From Atopobiaceae bacterium (GTDB lineage Bacteria > Actinomycetota > Coriobacteriia > Coriobacteriales > Atopobiaceae): DNA of 25,874 nt. The position numbers were made by a program, and so were the translations under genes. Each line of letters opens with the position of its first letter. The first letter of the stretch is position 1. The DNA lies in the NCBI GenBank assembly GCA_017510875.1, contig JAFWLX010000229.1, forward strand, positions 1 through 25,874, in the 5' to 3' direction. This document shows, in pieces, positions 7,798 through 16,096 of this stretch. Under the pieces are notes generated by a model. It searched no databases. It saw nothing but the letters and a program-made list of their open reading frames with translations, and was not told the origin of the DNA.

Positions 7798-8538
7798 ATG
7801 GGCCGTTACCTCTACGACTTCCACGTGCACTCCTGCCTCTCACCCTGCGGGGATGCTGACAACACGCCCAACAACCTGGCGGGCATGGCGTTTCTCAACG
7901 GCGTGCGCCTTATGGCGCTCACCGACCACAACAGCTCGAGAAACTGCCCCGCCTTCTTTGCGGCGGCCAAGAGGTACGGGGTTGTTCCCATAGCGGGGAT
8001 GGAGCTGACTACCGCCGAGGACATCCATGCGGTCTGCCTGTTTGAGACGCTCGAAGATGCGCTGGCGTTTAACGACGAGGTTGACACCAGGCGCATACGC
8101 GTGAAGAACCGCGAGGACATCTTTGGCGAGCAGCTGATACTGGATGACGAGGATAACGTGGTGGGGCGCGAGGAAGACCTGCTTATCAACGCAACCACGA
8201 TAGCGCTTGACGAGGCGCCGCAGCTGGTGGCCAAGTACGGTGGCATCTGCTATCCGGCACACATCGACCGTCCGGCAAACGGCGCCATCGAGATTCTGGG
8301 CGACTTTCCGCATTACGCGGGGTTTCACCTGGCCGAGCTGCACGACCGCAGCAACAAGGACGCATACGTGCGCACCTATGGGCTCGAGGGCATCCGGCTG
8401 CTTTTTAGCTCAGACGCCCACTATCTGGACCAGCTCAGGGAGGGAGAGGAAAACGACTGGATCGAGATTGATGCGGGCAAGCCCTTTAGCGAAGAGCTGA
8501 TACGCAAGCGACTGTTTGAAGACTTACGATCGAGTTAG
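7798..8538 (+). CDS. PHP-domain phosphoesterase
   Basis: This 246-residue PHP-family protein has the metal-binding motifs in order: FHVHSCLSPC (H9, H11), LTDHN (D43, H44), GMELTT (E69), CYPAHIDRP (H155) and SSDAHYL (D206, H208). The set is complete, so it is probably an active metal-dependent phosphoesterase. The substrate is unknown. PHP proteins recur in hydrogenase operons next to GHKL ATPases, where dephosphorylation of a regulatory partner is a reasonable inference. The start ATG is 15 nt after the previous stop and has only a weak RBS. Confidence 0.88.
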   Translation: MGRYLYDFHVHSCLSPCGDADNTPNNLAGMAFLNGVRLMALTDHNSSRNCPAFFAAAKRYGVVPIAGMELTTAEDIHAVCLFETLEDALAFNDEVDTRRIRVKNREDIFGEQLILDDEDNVVGREEDLLINATTIALDEAPQLVAKYGGICYPAHIDRPANGAIEILGDFPHYAGFHLAELHDRSNKDAYVRTYGLEGIRLLFSSDAHYLDQLREGEENDWIEIDAGKPFSEELIRKRLFEDLRSS

Positions 8539-8552
8539 ACACTGGTGCCAAG

Positions 8553-9101
8553 ATGAAAGAACTATCACTGAACATCCTGGATGTGGCCGAGAACTCCGTG
8601 AAGGCAGGGGCAACGCTCACGCAGATCCTGCTGACGGAGCAGGACAACGTGCTGACGCTCGAGATCATAGACGACGGTTGTGGCATGGACGCCGACACCG
8701 TAAGGAGTGTGACCGATCCCTTCTACACCACACGGACCACCAGGAAGGTTGGGATGGGCATACCGCTGCTCAAGCTTGCATGCGAGCAGACGGGCGGCAA
8801 CCTTACCATCAGCTCTGTCACAGAGGCTGACGATCCCGTGAATCACGGCACGCACGTTACGGCCACGTTTAACACCGACCATATTGACTTCACGCCCATT
8901 GGTGACGTGAGCTCTTCAATTCTGACCCTGATCCAAGGACACCCCGATACTGATTTCGTCTTTCATCATCAAAAGGGCAATCAAAGCGTGGACTTGGACA
9001 CCAGGCAGCTCCGAGAGGTGCTAGAAGATGTACCTCTTAACAGTTATGATGTAATGAGTTGGATTAGCGAGTACCTGCAAGAACAGTATGAAAAGCTGTG
9101 A
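8553..9101 (+). CDS. GHKL ATPase (histidine-kinase-type ATP-binding) with C-terminal extension
   Basis: This 182-residue protein has a GHKL ATPase domain in residues 1-105: N-box NILDVAENSVKAGA (N14), G1 DDGCGMD (40-46) and the F/G2 stretch DPFYTTRTTRKVGMGIP (55-71). Residues 106-182 form an acidic extension of unknown function. It lacks a His-phosphoacceptor domain. It is the second stand-alone ATPase of this operon and is closer to the sensor-kinase type than the RsbW-like protein at 5745. The gene starts 14 nt after the PHP gene without a strong RBS, so its expression probably depends on upstream translation. Confidence 0.85.
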   Translation: MKELSLNILDVAENSVKAGATLTQILLTEQDNVLTLEIIDDGCGMDADTVRSVTDPFYTTRTTRKVGMGIPLLKLACEQTGGNLTISSVTEADDPVNHGTHVTATFNTDHIDFTPIGDVSSSILTLIQGHPDTDFVFHHQKGNQSVDLDTRQLREVLEDVPLNSYDVMSWISEYLQEQYEKL

Positions 9102-9137
9102 GATAGAAACACGAGTATAGAGGGGGATGACTAAAGC

Positions 9138-9509
9138 ATGAAGTCACTAGCTGAACTGCAGGCAATTAAGAACCGCATGAAAGACAAGGTGGTTCTGCGT
9201 GACGGGATGGAGGCCACCCGCGTGGTCGTTGGCATGGCAACCTGCGGCATCGCTGCTGGCGCCCGTCCCGTTCTCAATGCCTTTGTCGAGGGCGTCAACA
9301 AGGAGGGCCTTGAGGACAAGGTCTCCGTCACGCAGACCGGCTGCATTGGCATCTGCCAGTACGAGCCTGTTGTCGAGGTCTTCGAGGCCGGCAAGGAGAA
9401 GGTCACCTACGTAAAGATGAGCCCCGAGAAGGCCGACGAGGTCATCCAGAAGCATCTTAAGGGTGGCCAGGTCGTCACTGACTACACGATCGGCGCCGTA
9501 ACGGCATAA
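9138..9509 (+). CDS. [2Fe-2S] ferredoxin-like protein (thioredoxin fold)
   Basis: This 123-residue protein belongs to the small thioredoxin-like [2Fe-2S] family found just before HydB in clostridial-type hydrogenase operons. Three cysteines are in the usual places (C36 in ATCGIAAGAR, C69 and C73 in TGCIGIC). The first cysteine of the standard C-x4-C pair is missing, which appears normal for this family. The N-terminal domain of the NuoF-like protein at 735 shows the same pattern. AGAGGGGG (about 9119-9126) serves as RBS. The protein probably carries electrons within the hydrogenase complex. Confidence 0.85.
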   Translation: MKSLAELQAIKNRMKDKVVLRDGMEATRVVVGMATCGIAAGARPVLNAFVEGVNKEGLEDKVSVTQTGCIGICQYEPVVEVFEAGKEKVTYVKMSPEKADEVIQKHLKGGQVVTDYTIGAVTA

Positions 9510-9524
9510 GTTTGGAGGTATAGA

Positions 9525-11345
9525 GTGATTCGTTCACAAGTCCTAATCTGTGGCGGTACCGGTTGTACCTCCTCGGGCAGCGAGAAGATTCAGGCCGCCT
9601 TCGAGGCAAAGCTCGCAAAGTATCATCTGTCGAGCGAGATCAAGCTCGTGCGCACCGGCTGCTTTGGCCTCTGCGAGCTTGGTCCGGTTGTCATCGTCTA
9701 CCCGGATGGCACGTTCTACAGCCGCGTCACGGTCGATGACGTAGAAGAAATCGTATCCGAGCACCTCCTTAAGGGCCGTCGCGTCGAGCGCCTTGTCTAC
9801 GACGATCACGGCAAGGCCGAGGCTGACGAGTTTGGCAACATCGCCCTCACCGACACCACCTTCTACAAGACCCAGAACCGTGTCGTGCTACGCAACTGCG
9901 GTGTCATCAACCCCGAGGACATCGACGAGTACATTGCCATGGACGGCTATGCGGCACTGGGCAAGGTCCTTACCGAGATGACCCCCCAGCAGGTCATTGA
10001 CGAGGTCAGCGCCTCCGGCCTGCGCGGTCGTGGCGGCGGCGGCTTCCCCACCGGTCGCAAGTGGGCTCTGTGCGCCCCCAACCAGGCCGACCAGAAGTAC
10101 GTTGTCTGCAACGCCGACGAGGGCGACCCCGGCGCAGTCATGGACCGCTCCGTGCTTGAGGGCGACCCGCACAGCGTCATCGAGGCCATGGCCATCTGCG
10201 GCTATGCCTGTGGCTGCTCGAAGGGCTACGTCTACGTACGCGCCGAGTATCCCATTGCCGTCAAGCGCCTCTCCATCGCCATCGATCAGGCCCGCGAGTA
10301 CGGCCTGCTTGGCAAGAACATCTTTGACACCGGCTTTGACTTTGACGTCGAGATTCGCCTGGGCGCCGGTGCCTTTGTGTGCGGCGAGGAGACGGCCCTC
10401 ATGACCTCCATCGAGGGCAACCGCGGCGAGCCGCGTCCGCGTCCGCCGTTCCCGGCCGTCAAGGGCCTCTTTGGCAAGCCCACCGTCGAGAACAACGTCG
10501 AGACCTTTGCCAACATCCCGCAGATCATCCTGCGCGGCGCCGACTGGTTTGCCTCCATGGGCACCGAGAAGTCCAAGGGCACCAAGGTCTTTGCACTCGG
10601 CGGCAAGATCAACCACACCGGCCTGGTCGAGATCCCCATGGGCACCACCCTCGAGCACATCATCTACGAAATTGGTGGCGGCATCCCCAACGGCAAGAAG
10701 TTCAAGGCTGCCCAGACCGGTGGCCCGTCCGGCGGCTGCATCCCCGCAAGCCTCATTGACACCGAGGTTGACTACGACAACCTCACCGCCATTGGCTGCA
10801 TGATGGGCTCCGGCGGCCTCATCGTCATGGACGAGGACAACTGCATGGTCGACATGGCCAAGTTCTTCCTCGAGTTCACCGTTGACGAGTCCTGCGGCAA
10901 GTGCACCCCGTGCCGCGTGGGCACCAAGCGCCTTCTTGAGATGCTCGACAAGATCACGTCCGGCAAGGGCACCCTTGAGGACATCGACAAGATCGAGGAG
11001 CTCTGCAACTACATCAAGGCCAACTCGCTCTGCGGCCTTGGACAGACGGCACCCAACCCCGTCCTGGCAACGCTCAAGTTCTTCCGCGATGAGTACATTG
11101 CCCACGTTGTGGACAAGAAATGCCCCGCCGGCGTCTGCAAGGACCTTCTCACCTTTGTGATTGACAAGGACAAGTGCATTGGCTGCGGCCTGTGCTCCCG
11201 CAACTGCCCGGCCGAGTGCATCGACCAGACAGACTACATCGCGCCCAAGCACAAGCGTGCCTCCTACCACATCAATCCGGAGAAGTGCATCAAATGCGGT
11301 GCCTGCATGAGCAACTGTAAGTTCAAGGCTATCAGCAAGCAGTAA
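9525..11345 (+). CDS. hydB: NuoF-like NADH/FMN subunit of bifurcating [FeFe] hydrogenase (HydB)
   Basis: This 606-residue protein has an N-terminal thioredoxin-like [2Fe-2S] domain with all four ligands (C9, C14, C46, C50). The NuoF core carries GRGGGGF, NADEGDPGAVMDR and GAGAFVCGEETAL, the [4Fe-4S] ligands CGKCTPC and SLCGLG, and a C-terminal 2x[4Fe-4S] ferredoxin (CIGCGLCSRNCP, CIKCGACMSNCK). It oxidises or reduces NAD(H) at FMN and relays electrons to HydA. The start is GTG at 9525 with GGAGG at 9513-9517. It is strongly similar in layout to the protein at 735, indicating an old duplication of the NuoEF module. Confidence 0.95.
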   Translation: MIRSQVLICGGTGCTSSGSEKIQAAFEAKLAKYHLSSEIKLVRTGCFGLCELGPVVIVYPDGTFYSRVTVDDVEEIVSEHLLKGRRVERLVYDDHGKAEADEFGNIALTDTTFYKTQNRVVLRNCGVINPEDIDEYIAMDGYAALGKVLTEMTPQQVIDEVSASGLRGRGGGGFPTGRKWALCAPNQADQKYVVCNADEGDPGAVMDRSVLEGDPHSVIEAMAICGYACGCSKGYVYVRAEYPIAVKRLSIAIDQAREYGLLGKNIFDTGFDFDVEIRLGAGAFVCGEETALMTSIEGNRGEPRPRPPFPAVKGLFGKPTVENNVETFANIPQIILRGADWFASMGTEKSKGTKVFALGGKINHTGLVEIPMGTTLEHIIYEIGGGIPNGKKFKAAQTGGPSGGCIPASLIDTEVDYDNLTAIGCMMGSGGLIVMDEDNCMVDMAKFFLEFTVDESCGKCTPCRVGTKRLLEMLDKITSGKGTLEDIDKIEELCNYIKANSLCGLGQTAPNPVLATLKFFRDEYIAHVVDKKCPAGVCKDLLTFVIDKDKCIGCGLCSRNCPAECIDQTDYIAPKHKRASYHINPEKCIKCGACMSNCKFKAISKQ

Positions 11346-11357
11346 AAGGAGCCTTAC

Positions 11358-13106
11358 ATGGTAAATGTCAAAGTTAACGGTATTGCCGTAAGCGTGCCAG
11401 AGGGCTCCACGATTCTTGAGGCCGCCCGCAAGGCTGGCGTCGAGATTCCAACCCTCTGCTTCATGAAGGAAAAGAACGAGATTGGTGCCTGCCGCATCTG
11501 CGTTGTCGAGGCAACCGGCACACGTGGCCTTGTGACGGCCTGCGTGTATCCCGTTGCCGAGGGCATGGAGATCCAGACCAACACCGAGAAGGTCCGCAGC
11601 TATCGCAAGACCACGCTCGAGCTCATGCTCTCCACCCACGACAAGAAGTGCCTCTCTTGCCCCCGCTCCACCGACTGCGAGCTGCAGAAGCTCTGCCTTG
11701 AGTACGGCGTGGACGAGGACGCGTTTGGCGGCTTCAAGCCCGAGTACGAGATTGACTACTCGGTGCCGCATCTTGTGCGTGACAACAACAAGTGCATCCT
11801 CTGCCGTCGCTGCGTCGCGGCCTGCAACGAGCAGTTTGTAGGCGTCATTGGCGCCAACGACCGCGGCATCGACACCAACATTGGCTCGCCGTTCAACCGT
11901 CTGCTGCGCGACGTCCCCTGCATCTCTTGCGGACAGTGCACGGTTGTCTGCCCCACCGGTGCCCTTACCGTCAAGGACGACACCGACAAGGTCATTGCCG
12001 CCATCGCCGACCCAACCAAGCATGTGGTTGTGCAGACCGCCCCGTCTGTGCGCGCCCAGCTGGGCGAGGCCTTTGGTCTTCCCATTGGCACCAACGTCGA
12101 GGGCAAGATGGTTGCCGCCCTGCGTCGCCTGGGCTTCGACAAGGTCTTCGACACCGACTTTGGTGCCGACCTCACCATCGTCGAGGAGGCCAACGAGCTG
12201 GTCGAGCGCATCAAGAACGACGGCGTGCTGCCCATGGTCACCTCGTGCAGCCCCGGCTGGGTCAAGTTCTGCGAGTACTACTATCCCGATCTACTCCCGC
12301 ACCTGTCCACCTGCAAGTCGCCGCAGCAGATGCAGGGCGCAGTCACCAAGACCTACTACGCGCAGAAGGTGGGCATCGACCCCAAGGACATCGTGTCCGT
12401 CTCCGTGATGCCCTGCACCGCCAAGAAGTTTGAGATTGGTCGCGACGACCAGAGTGCCGCAGGCGAGGGCATGCCCGACCTCGACATCTCGATCACCTCG
12501 CGCGAGCTTGGCTACCTTATCAAGAAGTCCGGCCTTAAGTTTGAGCTGCTCCCGGACGAGGAGTTTGACGATCCCATGGCCGAGGACACCGGCGCTGGCG
12601 TCATCTTTGGCGCTACCGGCGGCGTCATGGAGGCTGCCGTGCGCACCGCCAATGCCTGGCTCAACGGCGCCACCGAGCCGCTTGAGCTTGAGGCCGTCCG
12701 CGGCACCGACAGCATCAAGGAGGCCACGGTCAACCTTGCTGGCACCGAGATCAAGGTCTGCGTTGCCTCTGGCGCCTCGGCCGCCGCAGAGGTCATGACC
12801 AAGGTCAAGAACGGCAACCCCGAGGGCTGGACCTTCATCGAGATCATGGGCTGCCCGGGCGGCTGCGTCAACGGCGGCGGCCAGGTTATCCAGCCGCAGT
12901 ACGTGCGCGACACCGTGGACGTCAAGGCCCTGCGCGCCAAGGCACTCTACGACGCCGACGCCGCCATGACGCTGCGTATGTCTCACGAGAACCCCGCCAT
13001 CATCAAGCTCTACGACGAGTGGTTCACCGAGGGCTATGGCAAGGGCAAGGCACATCACGCCCTGCACACCAGCTACGTGGCCCGCGAGAGGTATCCCAAG
13101 GCGTAG
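11358..13106 (+). CDS. hydA: [FeFe] hydrogenase catalytic subunit (HydA)
   Basis: This 582-residue protein is built like clostridial CpI. It has an N-terminal [2Fe-2S] domain (IPTLC, GACRIC, TAC), a His/Cys [4Fe-4S] motif (HDKKCLSCPRSTDC), two [4Fe-4S] clusters (CILCRRCVAAC, CISCGQCTVVCP), the H-cluster domain and a C-terminal small-subunit-like tail. H-cluster motifs are L1 TSCSPGW (C297, S298), L2 MPCTAKKFE (C353) and L3 EIMGCPGGCVNGGG (C499, C503). L1 has Ser where textbook enzymes have the second Cys. It produces or uses H2 with ferredoxin and, through HydB/HydC, NADH. RBS AAAGGAG precedes the ATG. Maturation genes hydE, hydF and hydG are not in the window. The last gene of the operon, it is followed by a strong terminator. 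Confidence 0.95.
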   Translation: MVNVKVNGIAVSVPEGSTILEAARKAGVEIPTLCFMKEKNEIGACRICVVEATGTRGLVTACVYPVAEGMEIQTNTEKVRSYRKTTLELMLSTHDKKCLSCPRSTDCELQKLCLEYGVDEDAFGGFKPEYEIDYSVPHLVRDNNKCILCRRCVAACNEQFVGVIGANDRGIDTNIGSPFNRLLRDVPCISCGQCTVVCPTGALTVKDDTDKVIAAIADPTKHVVVQTAPSVRAQLGEAFGLPIGTNVEGKMVAALRRLGFDKVFDTDFGADLTIVEEANELVERIKNDGVLPMVTSCSPGWVKFCEYYYPDLLPHLSTCKSPQQMQGAVTKTYYAQKVGIDPKDIVSVSVMPCTAKKFEIGRDDQSAAGEGMPDLDISITSRELGYLIKKSGLKFELLPDEEFDDPMAEDTGAGVIFGATGGVMEAAVRTANAWLNGATEPLELEAVRGTDSIKEATVNLAGTEIKVCVASGASAAAEVMTKVKNGNPEGWTFIEIMGCPGGCVNGGGQVIQPQYVRDTVDVKALRAKALYDADAAMTLRMSHENPAIIKLYDEWFTEGYGKGKAHHALHTSYVARERYPKA

Positions 13107-13136
13107 TCTCCTACCCCAATACCCACCGGCAAGCAA

Positions 13137-13168
13137 GCGCCCCCAGACACGGTCTGGGGGCGCTTTTT
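13137..13168 (+). terminator. Rho-independent terminator of the hydrogenase operon
   Basis: GCGCCCCCAGAC (13137-13148) pairs perfectly with GTCTGGGGGCGC (13152-13163) around a 3-nt loop, followed by five T (13164-13168). It lies 31 nt after the hydA stop. Confidence 0.95.
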
Positions 13169-13172
13169 AAGA

Positions 13173-13280
13173 GCGCGTGGATTGGGGGACCGTCCCTTTT
13201 CCACGTTGGCGAGAAGATGCTTCGCAACAGTACCGCGATCCCGCCAACGTGGAAAAGGGACGGTCCCCCAATCCACGCGC
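13173..13280. repeat. Large perfect palindrome with GGGGGACCGTCCC arms (REP/MITE-like)
   Basis: The left arm (13173-13211) and right arm (13242-13280) are perfect 39-nt reverse complements enclosing a 30-nt loop (13212-13241). Each arm contains GGGGGACCGTCCC followed by TTTTCCAC. The element starts 4 nt after the hydA terminator and ends 15 nt before the stop of the convergent gene. The arms' style recalls REP-type palindromes moved by REP-associated tyrosine transposases, but no transposase is present here. Confidence 0.9.
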
Positions 13281-13295
13281 AAGCCGATAGTGTTT

Positions 13296-13748
13296 CTAGT
13301 ACGCTACGCCGCGCTCGTCCTCTGCCTGCTGATGGTGAGTCTCCCGCTGCTCTTGCTGCTCTTGTTCGGCCGGTGGCAGCAACAGGCCGCCTGCGATGCC
13401 CGCACAGCCCTTGAGCGTGCCCAGCAGGATGCCGGCCACCAAGGCCAAGGCCATCAGCAGGTACTTGATGGCCTTGAGAAGGCGACGGAGCCTACTGGCA
13501 AGCTTGTCTTCGTCTTCGTCCTCGTCTGGGATGATGTCGTCATCGTACGATTGGTACACCTGCACGATAGGCACGGGCTCGGGAAGACTCATCAGCTCGA
13601 TATGGGGCGGCTCGGCAAGCGCCGAGGCAATCGAGGTCGCAACAACAGCGGCCGCTGCCACCTTTACCGTCTGACGGCCAATCTGCTCTAGCTGGTCGAG
13701 CGTGCTGTCTTGGATTTCCTGCTCCACCGTCTTGCTCCATCCAGGCAC
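13296..13748 (-). CDS. Small membrane protein of unknown function
   Basis: This is a 150-residue protein that I do not recognise. It has an N-terminal amphipathic/Ala-rich stretch (about 28-45), an acidic Asp/Glu tract (69-81), then RLRRLLK leading into one probable membrane segment (about 96-124), and a Gln/Glu/His-rich polar tail. The start is GTG at 13748, with GAGG 4 nt upstream. A promoter-like sequence lies just ahead on the same strand, which supports it being real. It is convergent with hydA and divergent from nrdD, so it belongs to neither operon. Strongly biased composition leaves some doubt. Confidence 0.6.
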   Translation of the reverse strand: MPGWSKTVEQEIQDSTLDQLEQIGRQTVKVAAAAVVATSIASALAEPPHIELMSLPEPVPIVQVYQSYDDDIIPDEDEDEDKLASRLRRLLKAIKYLLMALALVAGILLGTLKGCAGIAGGLLLPPAEQEQQEQRETHHQQAEDERGVAY

Positions 13749-13776
13749 TTTGCCTCATAAGTCCTGCGATGCTGAG

Positions 13777-13804
13777 AGTATACCCAACGCCGTTCGCTTG
13801 ATAA
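13777..13804 (-). promoter_or_regulatory. Promoter for the small membrane protein
   Basis: On the minus strand, TTATCA (13804-13799) and TATACT (13782-13777) form a -35/-10 pair with a 16-bp spacer, 4/6 and 5/6 matches to the sigma-70 consensus. The -10 box is about 28 nt upstream of the GTG start. Confidence 0.55.
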
Positions 13805-13837
13805 CGCCCTGTGATGTATGCCATGGGAGCGTTTTTT

Positions 13838-13864
13838 GTGTCTTGGGGACGCTTCTGTTGACAC
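13838..13864. repeat. Possible decayed GGGGAC-type palindrome
   Basis: GTGTC (13838-13842) and GACAC (13860-13864) flank a segment containing TTGGGGACG. The ends and the GGGGAC core resemble half of the palindromes at 17091 and 19777, but the arms are short. It may be a degraded copy. Confidence 0.3.
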
Positions 13865-13968
13865 GCCAGGCACGGCACAGAAAGCAAGCAAAACTGCCTT
13901 AAATTTTTGTCCGAGCCCCTTGATACGGTTTACCTGCGATAAACCAAAAGGACGCCGCACACTTGCCC

Positions 13969-14017
13969 AAACAATATCTGGTCTTCTCATGACCGTAACA
14001 AACACAAGGTATGGTAG
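13969..14017 (+). promoter_or_regulatory. Tandem NrdR-box-like sites upstream of nrdD
   Basis: Compared with the NrdR consensus acaCwAtATaTwGtgt, AAACAATATCTGGTCT (13969-13984) matches at 12 of 16 positions and ACACAAGGTATGGTAG (14002-14017) at 11 of 16. The site starts are 33 bp apart, about three helical turns, as expected for tandem NrdR boxes. They lie about 60-110 nt upstream of the nrdD start. NrdR represses ribonucleotide reductase genes in response to (d)ATP. Confidence 0.5.
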
Positions 14018-14077
14018 TGCATGCGCTCGGCGTCCAACAGGGATGCCGAGTTGTCCATCTAGCCACAAGGAGCAGTA

Positions 14078-16093
14078 ATGTCACCGTTTGCCTATCCAAC
14101 CTCCATCGTCAAGCGCGATGGATCGCTTACCAGCTTTGACCAGAGCAAGATCACCGCCGCCATCGAGAAGGCCGGAGAGGCCACAGGCGAGTTTGGTCCA
14201 GACGAGGCCATCATCCTCTCGGGCCAGGTCTGCAAGGTCATCGCACACCGCTTTGACGGTGCCTCCCCCACCGTAGAAGAGATTCAGGACATCGTTGAGC
14301 AGTGCCTCATCACGGCAAACCACTTTGCCACTGCCCGTGCCTACATCGTGTACCGCGAGAAGCGTAACCAGACCCGCCGCGACCGCGAGACCTACATTGA
14401 CGTTACCGGATCGGTCAACGAGTACCTCTCGCGTGCAGACTGGCGTGTAAACGCCAACGCCAACCAGGGCTACTCTTTGGGTGGCCTCATCCTCAACGTA
14501 AGCGGCAAGGTCATTGCCAACTACTGGCTCTCGCACGTGTATCCCCCTGCCGTGGGTGACGCACACCGCAGTGGCTCCATCCACATCCACGACCTTGACA
14601 TGCTCAGCGGCTACTGCGCCGGATGGAGCCTTCGCACCCTGCTCAACGAGGGCTTCAATGGCGTACCCAACAAGGTGGAGTCTGCTCCTCCCAAGCACCT
14701 GGGCGCCGCCATGGGCCAGATGATCAACTTCCTGGGCACCCTGCAAAACGAGTGGGCCGGTGCGCAGGCCTTCAGCTCTACCGACACCTATCTTGCCCCC
14801 TTCATCCGCGTTGACAACCTCAGCTTTGAGGAGGTCAAGCAAGAGATGCAGGGCTTTGTGTACAACATGAACGTCCCCTCGCGCTGGGGCACGCAGACTC
14901 CCTTCTCAAACCTTACCTTTGACTGGACCTGCCCGGAGGACATCCGCAATCAGGTACCACTGGTAGGCGGCAAGCCGGTTGACTTCACCTATGGCGAGCT
15001 GCAGGCAGAGATGGACATGATCAACCGCGCCTTCATCGAGGTCATGACCGAGGGCGACGCGCGCGGCCGCGTGTTCACCTTCCCCATTCCCACCTACAAC
15101 ATCACCAAGGACTTCCCGTGGGGCTCCCCCAACGCCGACATGATGTTTGAGATGACAGCCAAGTACGGCCTGCCCTACTTCCAGAACTTTGTGAACTCAG
15201 ACCTAGAGCCTCACATGGTGCGCAGCATGTGCTGCCGCCTGCAGCTTGACCTGCGCGAGCTGCTCAAGCGCGGCAACGGCCTGTTTGGCTCGGCCGAGCA
15301 AACCGGCTCGATTGGCGTCGTAACCATGAACATGGCCCGCCTGGGCTACAAGCATCCGGGCGACGAGGAGGCCCTGCTCGAGGAGCTTGACTACCTGCTT
15401 GTTTTGGCCAAGACCTCGCTCGAGCTCAAGCGCAAGGAGATTCAGCGCCTCATTGACGCAGGCTTGTTCCCCTACACCAAGCGCTACCTGGGCACCCTGC
15501 GCAACCACTTCTCGACCATCGGTGTCAACGGCATGAACGAGATGATCCGCAACTTCTCTGACGACGCCTACGACATCACCGATCCCGAGGGCCGTGCCAT
15601 GGCCATTCGCGTGCTTGACCACGTGCGCGAGAAGATGGTTGAGTTCCAGGAGGAGACCGGCCACATGTACAACCTTGAGGCCACCCCCGCCGAGGGCACC
15701 ACGTACCGCTTTGCACGCGAGGACAAGAAGCGCTACCCCGACATCATCCAGGCGGGCACCGCAGCCGAGCCCTACTACACCAACTCGTCACAGCTGCCTG
15801 TGGGCTACACCACCGACCCGTTCCAGGCCCTGCGCGAGCAAGAGGAGCTGCAGAAGAAGTACACCGGCGGCACCGTGCTGCACCTGTACATGGGCGAGCG
15901 CGTAAGCAGCGCAGAGGCCTGCAAGCAGCTGGTAAAGCGCTCACTAGAGAACTTCCGCCTGCCCTACATTACGGTGACGCCTACGTTCTCTATCTGCCCC
16001 AAGCACGGTTACATTGCCGGCGAGCACAGCTACTGCCCCATCTGCGACGAGGAGCTGGCCATCGCCAAGAAAAACAAGGGAACTGTCAGATAG
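14078..16093 (+). CDS. nrdD: Anaerobic (class III) ribonucleotide reductase large subunit lacking the glycyl-radical C-terminus
   Basis: This 671-residue NrdD reduces ribonucleoside triphosphates to dNTPs under anoxia. It has an N-terminal ATP-cone (about 8-95, starting VKRDGSLTSFD), the ten-stranded barrel with Cys 385/386 (SMCCRLQ) as candidate active-site thiol, and a C-terminal zinc site (C640, H643, C653, C656). The protein stops 15 residues after the zinc site at TAG 16091-16093, before the RVxGYxRPV glycyl-radical loop that every self-contained NrdD needs. That loop is encoded by the next gene (16166) in the same frame. Two further in-frame TAGs and 72 nt separate them, so simple readthrough is unlikely. 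RBS AAGGAG (14067-14072) lies 5 nt before ATG. Confidence 0.93.
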   Translation: MSPFAYPTSIVKRDGSLTSFDQSKITAAIEKAGEATGEFGPDEAIILSGQVCKVIAHRFDGASPTVEEIQDIVEQCLITANHFATARAYIVYREKRNQTRRDRETYIDVTGSVNEYLSRADWRVNANANQGYSLGGLILNVSGKVIANYWLSHVYPPAVGDAHRSGSIHIHDLDMLSGYCAGWSLRTLLNEGFNGVPNKVESAPPKHLGAAMGQMINFLGTLQNEWAGAQAFSSTDTYLAPFIRVDNLSFEEVKQEMQGFVYNMNVPSRWGTQTPFSNLTFDWTCPEDIRNQVPLVGGKPVDFTYGELQAEMDMINRAFIEVMTEGDARGRVFTFPIPTYNITKDFPWGSPNADMMFEMTAKYGLPYFQNFVNSDLEPHMVRSMCCRLQLDLRELLKRGNGLFGSAEQTGSIGVVTMNMARLGYKHPGDEEALLEELDYLLVLAKTSLELKRKEIQRLIDAGLFPYTKRYLGTLRNHFSTIGVNGMNEMIRNFSDDAYDITDPEGRAMAIRVLDHVREKMVEFQEETGHMYNLEATPAEGTTYRFAREDKKRYPDIIQAGTAAEPYYTNSSQLPVGYTTDPFQALREQEELQKKYTGGTVLHLYMGERVSSAEACKQLVKRSLENFRLPYITVTPTFSICPKHGYIAGEHSYCPICDEELAIAKKNKGTVR

Positions 16094-16096
16094 TCG

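Noticed and set aside
9888..12023. 711-codon open frame on the minus strand opposite hydB and hydA
   Set aside because: It lies entirely antisense to two genes with complete Fe-S and flavin motifs, has low-complexity Val/Ala/Gly/Leu composition and shows no domain. It is a high-GC shadow.
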